From: JAUIKM01 sp964445695
GTDB lineage: Bacteria > Bacteroidota > Ignavibacteria > Kapaibacteriales > UBA7675
Length of the DNA: 64,000 nt
Assembly (NCBI GenBank): GCA_964445695.1
Contig: CAYULF010000008.1
Span: forward strand, 1 to 64,000
Reading direction: 5' to 3'
The notes below the pieces were generated by a model. That model saw only the letters and a program-made list of their open reading frames with translations, had not been told where the DNA came from and did not search any database. A program made the translations under genes and the position numbers. How positions within the stretch are numbered: the stretch's first letter is position 1; each line of letters begins with the position of its first letter. This document shows, piece after piece, positions 33,041-41,500 of the stretch.

Positions 33041-35590
33041 TTACTTTGCGATGATGTTGAAGATTTTGTTCGGCACGTAGATGATCTTGCGTACCGCCTT
33101 GCCGTCGATGTGTTTGACGATATTCTCATCCGCCATTGCGATCGCTTCGACTTCGGCCTGCGGTGCGTCCGCCGGCACGCTGACACGCGCACGGACTTTG
33201 TTGTTGACCTGCAGCACGATCTCGACACTGGATTTCACCAGCTTGTTGTTGTCGTACTGCGGCCAGGCCGAAATGTGGATCGACTCCGTGTGTCCCATTC
33301 TGCGCCACAGCTCCTCGCAGATATGAGGCGCAAAGGGCGCCAGAATCTGCAGGAACATCTCCATGGCGCTGCGCGGCTTGGCCGGCAGGTTCAGGAATTC
33401 ATTCACAAAGGTCATCATCTGTGCGATGGCCGTATTGAAGCTCAGCGAGTCGATGTCCTCGCTCACTTTCTTGATCGTGGCGTGCAGCATGAACTCCTGC
33501 TCTTCGCTCAGCTTGTGGTCGCCGATCTCGGCGCGCAGCGCGCCCTCGTCGTTGAGCAGCATGCGCCACACACGCGAGAGAAAACGATGTACGCCTTCCA
33601 GGCCTTTGGACGACCACGGTTTGTCGTCGGCCAGCGGTCCCATGAACATCTCAAACAGGCGCAGTGTGTCCGCACCGAACTGGTTTACCACGTCGTCCGG
33701 GTTGACAACGTTGCCCAGGGACTTGGACATCTTGCGCCCGTCCTCGGCCTGGATCATGCCCTGGTGTACCAGGCGGCGGAAAGGCTCCGAAGTATTGACC
33801 ACGCCGTAGTCGAACAGGACCTTGTGCCAGAAACGAGCGTACAGCAGGTGCAGCACCGCATGTTCAGCGCCGCCGACGTAGAGGTCGACGCCGTTGTCGC
33901 CCATCCAGTACTGTTCCAGCGCAGGGTCAAAAATGCGCTCATTGTTGTGCGGGTCCATGTAGCGCAGGTAGTACCAGCAGGAGCCGGCCCACTGCGGCAT
34001 GGTATTCGTTTCCAGCCGGCCGGTTTTACCCGTTTTGGGGTCGTGATAATTCACCCAGGCGTCGATTTTCGCCAGAGGCGATTCGCCCGTGCCCGCCGGT
34101 TTGAAGTCCTCGCTCGGCGGCAGTTCCAGCGGCAGCTCGTCCTCATCCATCAGGCGGCGCGTGCCGTCTTCAAAGTGAATAATCGGCATCGGATCGCCCC
34201 AGTAGCGCTGGCGCGAGAAGGTCCAGTCGCGCAGGCGATAGTTGATCGTGCCCTTGCCGCGGCCGCTGCGCTTCAGCCAGTCGATCGTCGCGCGTTTGGC
34301 TTCGGCCGTCGCCATGCCGTTCAGATCCAGGTCCGCGTTGCTGCTGTTGGCCGCCACACCGGGTTCAGTCAGGGCCGACGCCTGTACATCGTGCTGCGCG
34401 CCGTCCGCCGGCTGCACAACTTCGATGATCGGCAGGCTGAAAGCGCGCGCAAACTCGTGGTCGCGCTCGTCGTGGCCCGGTACGGCCATAATGGCGCCGC
34501 TGCCGTAGTGGGCCAGAACGTAATCCGCTATCCAGATCGGTATGCGCGTTCCGTTCGCCGGGTTGGTCGCGTATGCGCCCGTAAAGACGCCGCTTTTTTC
34601 CTTTTCGGCCGTCCGCTCCACGTCGGATTTCAGCGCCGCCGCCGCGATGTAGGCCTTGACTTCGTCGCGCTGAGCGTCCGTGCAGATTACATCCACCAGC
34701 GCGTGTTCCGGCGCCAGCACCAGATAGCTCGATCCGAACACGGTATCGGGCCGCGTCGTGAAAACTTCGACGTCGGCGTCGTGGCCTTCCACGTCAAAGC
34801 GGATGCGCGCGCCTTCGCTGCGGCCTATCCAGTGGCGCTGCATTTCCTTCGTGCTTGTGGGCCAGTCCAGCTCGTCCAGACCTTCCAGCAGGCGTTCAGC
34901 GTAGGCCGTGATGCGCAGCACCCACTGACGCACGGGACGCCGCACCACGCTGTAGCCCTTTTCCTTCCATTCGTCGACTTCTTCGTTGGCCAGCACCGTG
35001 CCCAGCGCTTCGCACCAGTTCACCGGAATTTCGTCCACGTAGGCCAGGCGGAAGCTGTCCTGATAAGCCTGCACCTCCAGCGGGTCCGTCATACTCGCCG
35101 GTATCGGCAGCTCCTCTATGGGGCGTGCTTTCTTTTGTTTGTCATCGAACCAGGAGTTGTAAATCAGCCGGAAAATCCACTGCGTCCAATGGTAGAAGCC
35201 GGGGTCGGACGTCGTGACTTCGCGCGACCAGTCGTAGGAAAAACCGAGCATTTTGAGCTGACGGCGGAAGTTCGCGACGTTGTCGGCCGTGGCGACGGCC
35301 GGGTGAATCCCCGTTTTCATGCTGTACTGTTCGGTGGGTAGACCGAAGGCGTCAAAACCCATCGGGTGCAGTACATTGAAGCCCTGCATTCGCCGCGCGC
35401 GCGCAACGATGTCGGAGGCGGTATATCCCTCGGGGTGGCCGACGTGCAGGCCTGCGCCGCTGGGATAGGGGAACATGTCCAGCACGTAGTATTTGGGTTT
35501 GTCCGTGCTGTCGTCGGTACGGTACGTCTCTTGGTCGTCCCAGTACTTCTGCCATCTGGCTTCGAATTCGCTGAATGGAAAAGCGCTCAT
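33041..35590 (-). CDS. leuS: Leucyl-tRNA synthetase
   Basis: An 849-residue class I synthetase. The HIGH-type motif is HVGH at 49-52 and KMSKS is at 620-624. The editing domain (CP1, about 225-420) holds 'TTRPDTVFGSSYLVLAPEH', and the tail has 'ICEELWRRMGHTESIHISAW'. Length and order are normal for bacteria. The Met at 35590 begins 'MSAFPFSEFEARWQKYW'; the frame runs 20 codons further but without family resemblance. No TTAA tetramer was seen in its 2.5 kb, in sharp contrast to alaS and mutS2. It follows the COX24-like peptide gene at 128 bases. Confidence 0.97.
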   Translation of the reverse strand: MSAFPFSEFEARWQKYWDDQETYRTDDSTDKPKYYVLDMFPYPSGAGLHVGHPEGYTASDIVARARRMQGFNVLHPMGFDAFGLPTEQYSMKTGIHPAVATADNVANFRRQLKMLGFSYDWSREVTTSDPGFYHWTQWIFRLIYNSWFDDKQKKARPIEELPIPASMTDPLEVQAYQDSFRLAYVDEIPVNWCEALGTVLANEEVDEWKEKGYSVVRRPVRQWVLRITAYAERLLEGLDELDWPTSTKEMQRHWIGRSEGARIRFDVEGHDADVEVFTTRPDTVFGSSYLVLAPEHALVDVICTDAQRDEVKAYIAAAALKSDVERTAEKEKSGVFTGAYATNPANGTRIPIWIADYVLAHYGSGAIMAVPGHDERDHEFARAFSLPIIEVVQPADGAQHDVQASALTEPGVAANSSNADLDLNGMATAEAKRATIDWLKRSGRGKGTINYRLRDWTFSRQRYWGDPMPIIHFEDGTRRLMDEDELPLELPPSEDFKPAGTGESPLAKIDAWVNYHDPKTGKTGRLETNTMPQWAGSCWYYLRYMDPHNNERIFDPALEQYWMGDNGVDLYVGGAEHAVLHLLYARFWHKVLFDYGVVNTSEPFRRLVHQGMIQAEDGRKMSKSLGNVVNPDDVVNQFGADTLRLFEMFMGPLADDKPWSSKGLEGVHRFLSRVWRMLLNDEGALRAEIGDHKLSEEQEFMLHATIKKVSEDIDSLSFNTAIAQMMTFVNEFLNLPAKPRSAMEMFLQILAPFAPHICEELWRRMGHTESIHISAWPQYDNNKLVKSSVEIVLQVNNKVRARVSVPADAPQAEVEAIAMADENIVKHIDGKAVRKIIYVPNKIFNIIAK

Positions 35591-35718
35591 TGCTCGATTC
35601 CGGAACTGAGTGAAATGCGTCGCGGCATGCGGTTTTGCACTGCGCGACAAACATGAAAAAATGCCTTGAAAAGAAAACGCGCTTTGCCGGATTGATCAGC
35701 AAAGCGCGCGGCGAAGTT

Positions 35719-35811
35719 TTACTTCTTCTTCTTGTGCCTGTTTTTGCGCAAGCGTTTTTTGCGCTTGTGCGTCGCCATCTTGTGGCGTTTGCGTTTACGT
35801 CCGCAGGGCAT
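35719..35811 (-). CDS. 30-residue basic COX24/AURKAIP1-domain (bS22-like) ribosomal peptide
   Basis: A very short gene: 30 residues, starting 'MPCGRKRKRHKMATHKRKKR' and ending in a run of Lys. Nineteen of the residues are Lys or Arg. This matches the small COX24_C family conserved in Bacteroidota and Chlorobiota, related to mitochondrial mS38 and mycobacterial bS22. By that relation it should sit in the small ribosomal subunit near the decoding region. A strong GGAGG lies 5 bases before the ATG. Gene order HU / TPR protein / this peptide / leuS suggests one operon. Confidence 0.88.
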   Translation of the reverse strand: MPCGRKRKRHKMATHKRKKRLRKNRHKKKK

Positions 35812-35846
35812 GAGCACCTCCAGAATATTGATCGAATATATATGAT

Positions 35847-36509
35847 TTACGGATTGACTTGATTCGTTTCCTGCTCGAGTGTCATCAGCACGTGCTCGAC
35901 GCGTTGGCGCATCTCCATCTGGTCGTCGCCGATGGCGGCCAGGCAGCGTTTCAGCCAGGATTTGGCATCTTCCGTCTGTTCCTGTTGCAACATGATGATC
36001 GCAATGTTGAACATAGCGACGGGATGTTCCGGCTTGAAATTGAGCGCGTACTTCGTCTGCTCAAGTGCTTTTTCTACCGAGTCCTGTTCAAAGAGCGTGA
36101 AGCCGTAATCGATTCGCGCATCGGCGTTGGTCGAGTCGATTTCGCGCAAATAGCGTTCGTAGACTTCGGAAGCGCGCCGGTAGATGCGGGCATCGTAGAG
36201 CGCGTTGGCATATGTCAAAACTTTCATGCCGTTCATCGAGTCGGCGGCGACGGAGTCGCGCAGGGCCATCAGGAACACCAGCTGCTGATGCGCCTGGGCC
36301 TGCAGGGCGCTGTCCATTACCGGCGGCGCATCCTGGGACTGCGGCGCGCCCGGCTGAGAGCCGTCGCTGCGCGCCAGGTCTCCCGCGGGCGGATCGATGA
36401 ACAAACGCGTGACGCCGAAGGACGTCAAACCGAGCGCCAGGGCGATTCCCAGCGCGGCGGCGAACATCAGACTGAACGATTGTTGTTTCTGCATCGGCGC
36501 TTGGCGCAT
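35847..36509 (-). CDS. Membrane-anchored TPR protein
   Basis: A 220-residue protein. One N-terminal hydrophobic helix (about 14-36, 'LMFAAALGIALALGLTSFGV') anchors it or acts as a signal anchor, followed by a Pro/Gln/Ser-rich linker. Then come about three TPR units: 'LYDARIYRRASEVYERYL', 'IDYGFTLFEQDSVEKALEQ' and 'FNIAIIMLQQEQTEDAKSWL'. It probably scaffolds a protein complex; the partner is unknown. The Met at 36509 is used, and the sixth residue is an alternative start. It lies 40 bases after the HU gene and 35 before the COX24-like peptide gene. Confidence 0.85.
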   Translation of the reverse strand: MRQAPMQKQQSFSLMFAAALGIALALGLTSFGVTRLFIDPPAGDLARSDGSQPGAPQSQDAPPVMDSALQAQAHQQLVFLMALRDSVAADSMNGMKVLTYANALYDARIYRRASEVYERYLREIDSTNADARIDYGFTLFEQDSVEKALEQTKYALNFKPEHPVAMFNIAIIMLQQEQTEDAKSWLKRCLAAIGDDQMEMRQRVEHVLMTLEQETNQVNP

Positions 36510-36549
36510 TCCTGCGTCCGGCCGTCAGTGGGCGCGGAACGCGAAATCT

Positions 36550-36858
36550 TCAGGACTCGATTGAATATTCACCGGATTTCAAATTGGCGTCGACGCGGTC
36601 GCGCAGTTCGCGCGAGACTTTCAGGACGGGAACGTAGTGTTCGTCGAGCGGCACCGGTTCGCCCGTCCGAGGATTGCGCGCAATCCGCGGTTTGCGTTTT
36701 TTAACCTTGAAGGTGCCGAAGCCGCGGATTTCAATGTGTTTGCCTTCCGTCAGAGCTTCAATCACCGTTTTGATGAAGCCGTCGACAACCACTTCGGTTT
36801 CGACCTTCGTCAAGCCGGTTGCTCCGGCGATTCTGTCGACTATATCGGCTTTCGTCAC
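36550..36858 (-). CDS. HU/IHF-family DNA-binding protein
   Basis: A 102-residue histone-like protein that bends DNA as a dimer. It shows the full pattern: 'MTKADIVDRIAGATGLTKVE', 'EGKHIEIRGFGTFKVKKRKP' and 'RIARNPRTGEPVPL' with the conserved Pro at the tip of the DNA-binding arm. The C-terminus extends about 10 residues beyond the usual 90. It diverges from secG and heads a probable operon through the TPR protein, the COX24-like peptide, leuS and miaE. Confidence 0.95.
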   Translation of the reverse strand: MTKADIVDRIAGATGLTKVETEVVVDGFIKTVIEALTEGKHIEIRGFGTFKVKKRKPRIARNPRTGEPVPLDEHYVPVLKVSRELRDRVDANLKSGEYSIES

Positions 36859-36967
36859 GGTAAACCACGCAAAAACTAGTCCAAAATAAGCCGCCGCGAT
36901 TCACGGCGAAAGGCAGTCAAAATACAAAAAAGTCACGGTTATACCGAAGAATATTTTGATTTTCTGC

Positions 36968-36998
36968 TTGTACGGTTGCCGCAGTATATCTAATTTTG
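36968..36998 (+). promoter_or_regulatory. Bacteroidota-type promoter candidate for secG
   Basis: TAATTTTG at 36991-36998 matches the TAnnTTTG -7 box of Bacteroidota housekeeping promoters, with a TTG 20 bases upstream (36968-36970) at the -33 position. It is about 49 bases before the secG start. It rests on consensus resemblance only. Confidence 0.4.
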
Positions 36999-37046
36999 CG
37001 GTTCTTATTTCTCTTTACGAATGATCCTAATTCAACGGATACAGAC

Positions 37047-37436
37047 ATGGGTTATGCAATTTTTATCATCATTCTGATGCTGCTGGCAATCGTCATGACA
37101 GTGGCCATTCTGCTGCAACCCAGCAAGGGCGGCGGTTTGGAAGGCTCCGCATTCGGCGGCATCGGCGGCCAGTTTGGATCCGTTTTCGGCGTCCGTCAGG
37201 CTTCAGACTTTCTGCAAAAATTCACTGTCTGGACCGCCGTGGCGATCCTGCTTCTGACGCTTGCCACCAACCTGTGGATGCTCGACCCCTCCGAAATCGG
37301 CGGTCGCAGCCCGGTGACGGCGCGTCCCGGCATTTCCAAGGAACTGCCCGTGACTGCGCCCCCCGCTCCGGCTGACGCCGGTCTCCCGACCGACCAACCG
37401 GCAGGCAGCGACGGGCAATCGTCAGACAGTATTTAA
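37047..37436 (+). CDS. secG: Preprotein translocase subunit SecG
   Basis: A 129-residue membrane protein of the SecYEG channel. Two transmembrane helices (about 3-24 and 54-74) flank the conserved loop 'LLQPSKGGGLEGSAFGGIGG'. 'FGVRQASDFLQKFTVWTA' leads into the second helix. A Pro/Ala-rich tail of about 45 residues follows, longer than in E. coli but usual for this group. The Met at 37047 begins the first helix. A strong terminator stands 80 bases beyond the stop. Confidence 0.95.
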   Translation: MGYAIFIIILMLLAIVMTVAILLQPSKGGGLEGSAFGGIGGQFGSVFGVRQASDFLQKFTVWTAVAILLLTLATNLWMLDPSEIGGRSPVTARPGISKELPVTAPPAPADAGLPTDQPAGSDGQSSDSI

Positions 37437-37514
37437 GTGGCTGTGTGCGCACGGCTGCTGAGCCGTAGCGCAACAATCACTTTCCCCGGCAACATATCCG
37501 GACTGAATAATGTG

Positions 37515-37556
37515 GAAAGCGAGAAACGCGCACAGCGGACGTTTCTCGCTTTTTTA
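37515..37556 (+). terminator. Terminator after secG
   Basis: AAAGCGAGAAACG at 37516-37528 pairs perfectly with CGTTTCTCGCTTT at 37540-37552 and runs into TTTTTATTTT. Confidence 0.88.
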
Positions 37557-37612
37557 TTTTCGGCGCGTTGGCAAACAAAAGCAAACACGCCATACCGAGG
37601 AGAACAATCACG

Positions 37613-38059
37613 ATGAGTTTATCGACGACCATTGTTGAAGGCATCAAGTCCGCGATGAAAGCGGGCGATAAATTGCGACTGGAAACCCTGCGTTCCCTGC
37701 GTGCGCGCGTGCTCGAATACGAAAAAAGCGGCGCGGAAGGACCGATGGACGAAAAGGTCGAACAGGACCTGCTCCTGAAGGAAGCCAAAAAACGCAAAGA
37801 TGCTATTGAACAGTACAGCAATGCCGGCCGCGACGAGCTGGCGGCTAAAGAGCAAGCGGAACTGGAAATCATCAACGAGTTTCTGCCGAAGCAACTCGAC
37901 GATGCGGAAATAACGGCGCGCGTGCGACAGATCATGGAAAAAACCGGCGCTTCCGGACCGGCCGACTTCGGCAAGGTCATGGGCGCGGCTATGGGCGCCC
38001 TGCGGGGCCAGGCCGACGGTGCACGCGTACAGGCCATCGTCAAAGAGCTATTAAACTGA
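37613..38059 (+). CDS. GatB/YqeY-domain protein
   Basis: A 148-residue YqeY-family protein. The helical body includes 'GIKSAMKAGDKLRLETLRSL', 'AKKRKDAIEQYSNAGRDELA' and 'EQAELEIINEFLPKQLDD'; the small C-terminal domain related to the GatB tail has 'ASGPADFGKVMGAAMGALRG'. Its biochemical role is unsettled; the shared tail domain binds tRNA in the amidotransferase. The Met at 37613 is preceded by GAGGAGAA. mutS2 starts 18 bases after its stop, so the two are likely co-transcribed. Confidence 0.92.
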   Translation: MSLSTTIVEGIKSAMKAGDKLRLETLRSLRARVLEYEKSGAEGPMDEKVEQDLLLKEAKKRKDAIEQYSNAGRDELAAKEQAELEIINEFLPKQLDDAEITARVRQIMEKTGASGPADFGKVMGAAMGALRGQADGARVQAIVKELLN

Positions 38060-38077
38060 TATCACATACATTTTACA

Positions 38078-40438
38078 ATGGACCATTCTCATCTTGATGA
38101 GCGCGCGCTCGTACGGCGCAGCCTTGATGAACTCGAATTTCCCAAAGTACTCGAACACGTTGCCGCCAACGCCATTTCGGACGTCGGCGCGGAACTCATC
38201 CGCGCCATCGAGCCGGTGGAGGACAGCGAATGGCTGCGCCTTGAACACCGGCGCGTCCAGGAACTGCTCACCGTGCTGCAGCGCGATCTGGATTTGCCGC
38301 TGGAAGGTTTGCACGACATCCGGCCTTTGTTAAACAAGGCCAAAGTCGAGAACGCCTTTCTGCAGCCGATCCAGTTGTTAAACGTGCGCGACATGCTGCG
38401 CACCTCGCGACTGGTTAAACACTTCTTTGCCCAGTTCCAGGAAGACTTTCCCGCTCTGCACGGTTTTACCGGCGATCTGTACGAGAATCGCCTGCTGGAA
38501 AAACACATCCACGACGCCATTGACGACAACGGTGAAGTGCGCGACACGGCCAGCCGCGAGCTGGCGCGCATCCGCCGCGACATCCTGGACACGTCCAACA
38601 AACTGCGTGCGCGTCTCAATCGCATCCTGGCCAAGGAAAAAGAAGCCGATGTGTTAACCGACGATTTCATCACGCAGCGCGACGGCCGTTTTGTGCTGCC
38701 GATGAAAACGGAATTTAAACGGCACATTCCGGGGATTATTCACGGGGTTTCCAATACGGGCGCGACGGTGTTCATCGAGCCCGCCGCGACCTTTGAGTTA
38801 AACAACGAGATTTCCCTGCTCTACGGCGAGGAAACACGCGAGATACAGCGCATCCTCACGACGCTGACCATGGAAATCGGCTCCGAGTCTCTGCTGGCCG
38901 CCCGCATGGTCGACATCCTGATTACGATAGACGTTGTCCGTGCCAAGGCGCGCCACGCGCACCAGTGCGGCGGCATCATGCCGGTAATTGTCGACGAACC
39001 GATTGTGCAGCTGCACGGCGTCCGGCACCCGCTGCTCGTGCGAACCAAAGGCGCACGCGATGTTGTGCCGTTAACAATCGAGTTCGGCGGCGAGGTGTAC
39101 GGCCACCTGATTTCCGGCCCGAATGCCGGCGGTAAAACCGTGGCGCTTAAAAGCATCGGACTTAACGTTGCGATGGCGATCTCCGGAATATTTCCGATCG
39201 GCGAATGTACGACCGGCTTCCGCAGTATCTTTGCGGCCATCGGCGACAACCAGTCAATTGAAAATGACGTCAGTACTTTTTCCTCGCAGATTATTCGCCT
39301 GCGGGAAATATTAACAAACTGCTCGCCGCTTTCACTGGTGCTGGTGGATGAGATCTGCTCGGGTACCGACCCGCAGGAGGGCTCGGCCCTGGCCGTCGGC
39401 GTGATGGAAGGTCTGTTTAAGCGACAAGCCTTTTACATTGTCACGACGCACCAGACATCGCTGAAAAGTTATGCGCTGCGCCGTCCGGAGATTTCGAACG
39501 CCTGCATGGAATTCGACGTCGACAAGATGGAGCCTACCTATCGTTTTCTTTCCGGCGTGCCGGGCAACAGCTACGCTTTTGTTTTAGCCGACAAACTGGG
39601 CATGCCGCCGGTCGTCATGCAGCGTTCGCGCGAATACCTGGGGGAGAAACACAACGAGCTGGAAGAAAGCATCGAAATCATCCAGCGCTATCGGCGCGAT
39701 ACCGAGGACCTCAAACGCGAAGCCGCCGCGACCAAAGCGCGCGCCGAGCGACTTGAGACCAAGTACGAACACAAGTTCGACGAATTCCGCCGCAAGTACA
39801 AAGACCTCGTGCGCGCCGCCGAAACCGAAGCGGCCGACCTGGTTAAAGGCGCCAACAAGCTCATCGAAAACACGGTGCGCGAAATTCGCGAACAACAGAA
39901 ACCGGTGACGGAAGTTCGCAAGAGTTACGAACAAGCCAAAAAAGACATCCTGGCCAAAGGCCAGGCCGCACGCGAAAAGGTCGAAAAACCTGTAGAAGTC
40001 AAGTTCGAACAGGGCGATGTGGTTGTCATGGAGGGCTACGAAAAACCCGGCGTCATTCTGGCGCTGGACCTCGACAGCAAATCCGCCGTGGTAGAGTTTA
40101 ACTCCGTCAAGTTCAAAACGGACCTGTCCAAACTGAAACCGACCAACAAAAAGGTCGATAAAGTTAAACGCCACGAGCTGGAGTTCCGCACGAACGCGCA
40201 GACGCGCATCGACGTTCGCGGTATGTACGCCGAGGAAGCTTCGCTCGAAGTTGAAAACGCCATCGCCGAAGCCATGATGGGCAATGTGACGGAGTTGACG
40301 GTCGTGCACGGCAAAGGCACGGGCGCGCTGCGTCAGGCCCTGCAGCGCTACCTCAAGACACACCCCGGTGTAGAGACTTTCCGTCAGGGCAAACTTACCG
40401 AGGGCGGCGCGGGTGTGACGATCGTGGAGTTGAAGTAA
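38078..40438 (+). CDS. mutS2: Endonuclease MutS2
   Basis: A 786-residue MutS-family ATPase of the MutS2 branch. It lacks the mismatch-recognition domain. The core and lever regions span about 1-330 (with 'FVLPMKTEFKRHIPGIIHGV'). The Walker A GPNAGGKT is at 347-354, then 'SIENDVSTFSSQI' and Walker B 'SLVLVDEICSGTDPQEGSAL'. A long coiled coil (about 520-640) precedes a KOW-like segment and the C-terminal Smr nuclease domain with 'RIDVRGMYAEEA' and 'VVHGKGTGALRQAL'. MutS2 curbs recombination and splits or rescues collided ribosomes. The gene carries about 14 TTAA tetramers, several times more than its G+C predicts. Confidence 0.96.
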   Translation: MDHSHLDERALVRRSLDELEFPKVLEHVAANAISDVGAELIRAIEPVEDSEWLRLEHRRVQELLTVLQRDLDLPLEGLHDIRPLLNKAKVENAFLQPIQLLNVRDMLRTSRLVKHFFAQFQEDFPALHGFTGDLYENRLLEKHIHDAIDDNGEVRDTASRELARIRRDILDTSNKLRARLNRILAKEKEADVLTDDFITQRDGRFVLPMKTEFKRHIPGIIHGVSNTGATVFIEPAATFELNNEISLLYGEETREIQRILTTLTMEIGSESLLAARMVDILITIDVVRAKARHAHQCGGIMPVIVDEPIVQLHGVRHPLLVRTKGARDVVPLTIEFGGEVYGHLISGPNAGGKTVALKSIGLNVAMAISGIFPIGECTTGFRSIFAAIGDNQSIENDVSTFSSQIIRLREILTNCSPLSLVLVDEICSGTDPQEGSALAVGVMEGLFKRQAFYIVTTHQTSLKSYALRRPEISNACMEFDVDKMEPTYRFLSGVPGNSYAFVLADKLGMPPVVMQRSREYLGEKHNELEESIEIIQRYRRDTEDLKREAAATKARAERLETKYEHKFDEFRRKYKDLVRAAETEAADLVKGANKLIENTVREIREQQKPVTEVRKSYEQAKKDILAKGQAAREKVEKPVEVKFEQGDVVVMEGYEKPGVILALDLDSKSAVVEFNSVKFKTDLSKLKPTNKKVDKVKRHELEFRTNAQTRIDVRGMYAEEASLEVENAIAEAMMGNVTELTVVHGKGTGALRQALQRYLKTHPGVETFRQGKLTEGGAGVTIVELK

Positions 40439-40488
40439 ACGAGCTCAGCAGCGTTCGACCAGAGTCGAACTATTGGACCTTCAAGTTC

Positions 40489-40523
40489 AACAGCCGGGCG
40501 CATGCGTCCGGCTGTTCTGTTTG
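40489..40523 (+). terminator. First terminator after mutS2
   Basis: AACAGCCGG at 40489-40497 pairs with CCGGCTGTT at 40508-40516, then CTGTTT. The stem and its TTCAACAGCCGGG lead-in resemble the terminator at 15278-15312. A short inverted repeat GTTCGAC/GTCGAAC at 40453-40470 precedes it. Confidence 0.75.
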
Positions 40524-40666
40524 CAGTTCTGGTGATTGAATTATCGACGTTCATCCAGCCGCGGATCCGGAGCGCCGCAGACTCTGACTGCCACGAAAAT
40601 GAACGGGCAGATTTAAGGTCTGAAAGCTAATGGTTTGGGGTTGAAAGGTCGCTTTCGCCCAATAAT

Positions 40667-40705
40667 TAAAAGAGCTGTGAGCCCTAAGGGCTCACAGCTC
40701 TTTTT
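40667..40705. terminator. Bidirectional terminator between mutS2 and the unknown minus-strand gene
   Basis: AAAAGAGCTGTGAGCCCT is followed directly by AAGGGCTCACAGCTCTTTT, giving a stem of about 16 pairs with T-runs on both strands. It is nearly identical to the hairpin at 32341-32378. Confidence 0.9.
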
Positions 40706-40735
40706 ACATTCAGCTCAGTAGCTGCGCCTGCAACC

Positions 40736-41500
40736 TCAAATATCCAGATTCGCAATACTGCTCCGCACCTTGGCGCCGAGTTTAGAGACAATCGCCGCCC
40801 GAACCATGCTGTAAACACTCTCGTCCAGCCGCGCCAACTGGATGCTGTAAAACAGATTCACATTCGGGCTGTTGACGTCGAAGTTCAGGAAGTCGGAGCC
40901 GGGCGTTGAACTGGCGTAGTGCCAGGCGCCTATCGCCATGACATCGTTGTTGCTTGCATCCGGACTGATGACCGACGTTTGGAAGTTGCCGGTTTTGCCG
41001 GCCGCTGCGGAAGTTTCAAACAGTTTAACCCTGGCGTCCGCGCTGCCCAGCGACCCGATTTTGTTAACAGTTGCCGTCAGTGTGTTAAACCCTGCCGGCG
41101 TCAGCAATGTTGCCAGAACGGTGGGAGTCAGTTGGGCCAGAGTCGTCGGTTTTGCACTCCTGATGTGGGGGACAAAAGAAAAAGGTGAAATGCTCCAGCC
41201 GACTCTTGAAAGTATTCCGACGTACTCGTTGTACCAGTCGTCAATTTGAGTTTGACGGTTAAAGTTTGCATCCGCGGCCAACTGAGCCAACAGCGTTGAG
41301 TTTAACACGTCCTGCCGGTGTTGCGAGGAAATACCGCCGACAAATGCCTGCAGACTGCCCAGGTTAACAAATCCGTAGTCGACTGTTGTGCCGGTGACGG
41401 CGCCGGCTGCCGTGATGTGCGGTGCCGCAGCCGCTGCGCTTAACTTCAGTGTATTGATAAATTTCTTCCAGCTTTCCGCACTGTTGTCCGTTGCGCTCAT
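40736..41500 (-). CDS. Cytosolic protein of unknown family
   Basis: A 254-residue protein with no signal peptide and no clear membrane helix. It opens 'SAESWKKFINTLKLSAAAAA' and has a distinctive centre 'QTQIDDWYNEYVGILSRVGW' followed by 'SISPFSFVPHI'. It continues with 'PTVLATLLTPAGFNTLTATV' and ends 'ARLDESVYSMVRAAIVSKLG' with 'SSIANLDI'. Ala, Ser and Thr are abundant. I do not recognise a characterised family, although the WYNEYVGIL block looks like a conserved core. The gene stands alone, has its own terminator at 40667-40705 and is divergent from accC. TTAA words are common in it. Confidence 0.7.
   Translation of the reverse strand: MSATDNSAESWKKFINTLKLSAAAAAPHITAAGAVTGTTVDYGFVNLGSLQAFVGGISSQHRQDVLNSTLLAQLAADANFNRQTQIDDWYNEYVGILSRVGWSISPFSFVPHIRSAKPTTLAQLTPTVLATLLTPAGFNTLTATVNKIGSLGSADARVKLFETSAAAGKTGNFQTSVISPDASNNDVMAIGAWHYASSTPGSDFLNFDVNSPNVNLFYSIQLARLDESVYSMVRAAIVSKLGAKVRSSIANLDI

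Noticed and set aside
33110..35341. A 743-codon plus-strand frame opposite leuS
   Set aside because: It is a shadow of leuS with no domain and an implausible His/Val/Arg-rich sequence.
38078..40438. GTTCGAA-like words inside mutS2 checked as a possible tRNA T-loop
   Set aside because: They lie in clear coding sequence and no cloverleaf or acceptor stem forms; no tRNA was found anywhere by eye.
40453..40470. Perfect inverted repeat GTTCGAC/GTCGAAC after mutS2
   Set aside because: Seven-base arms in a 64-kb window are expected by chance; no second copy was seen.
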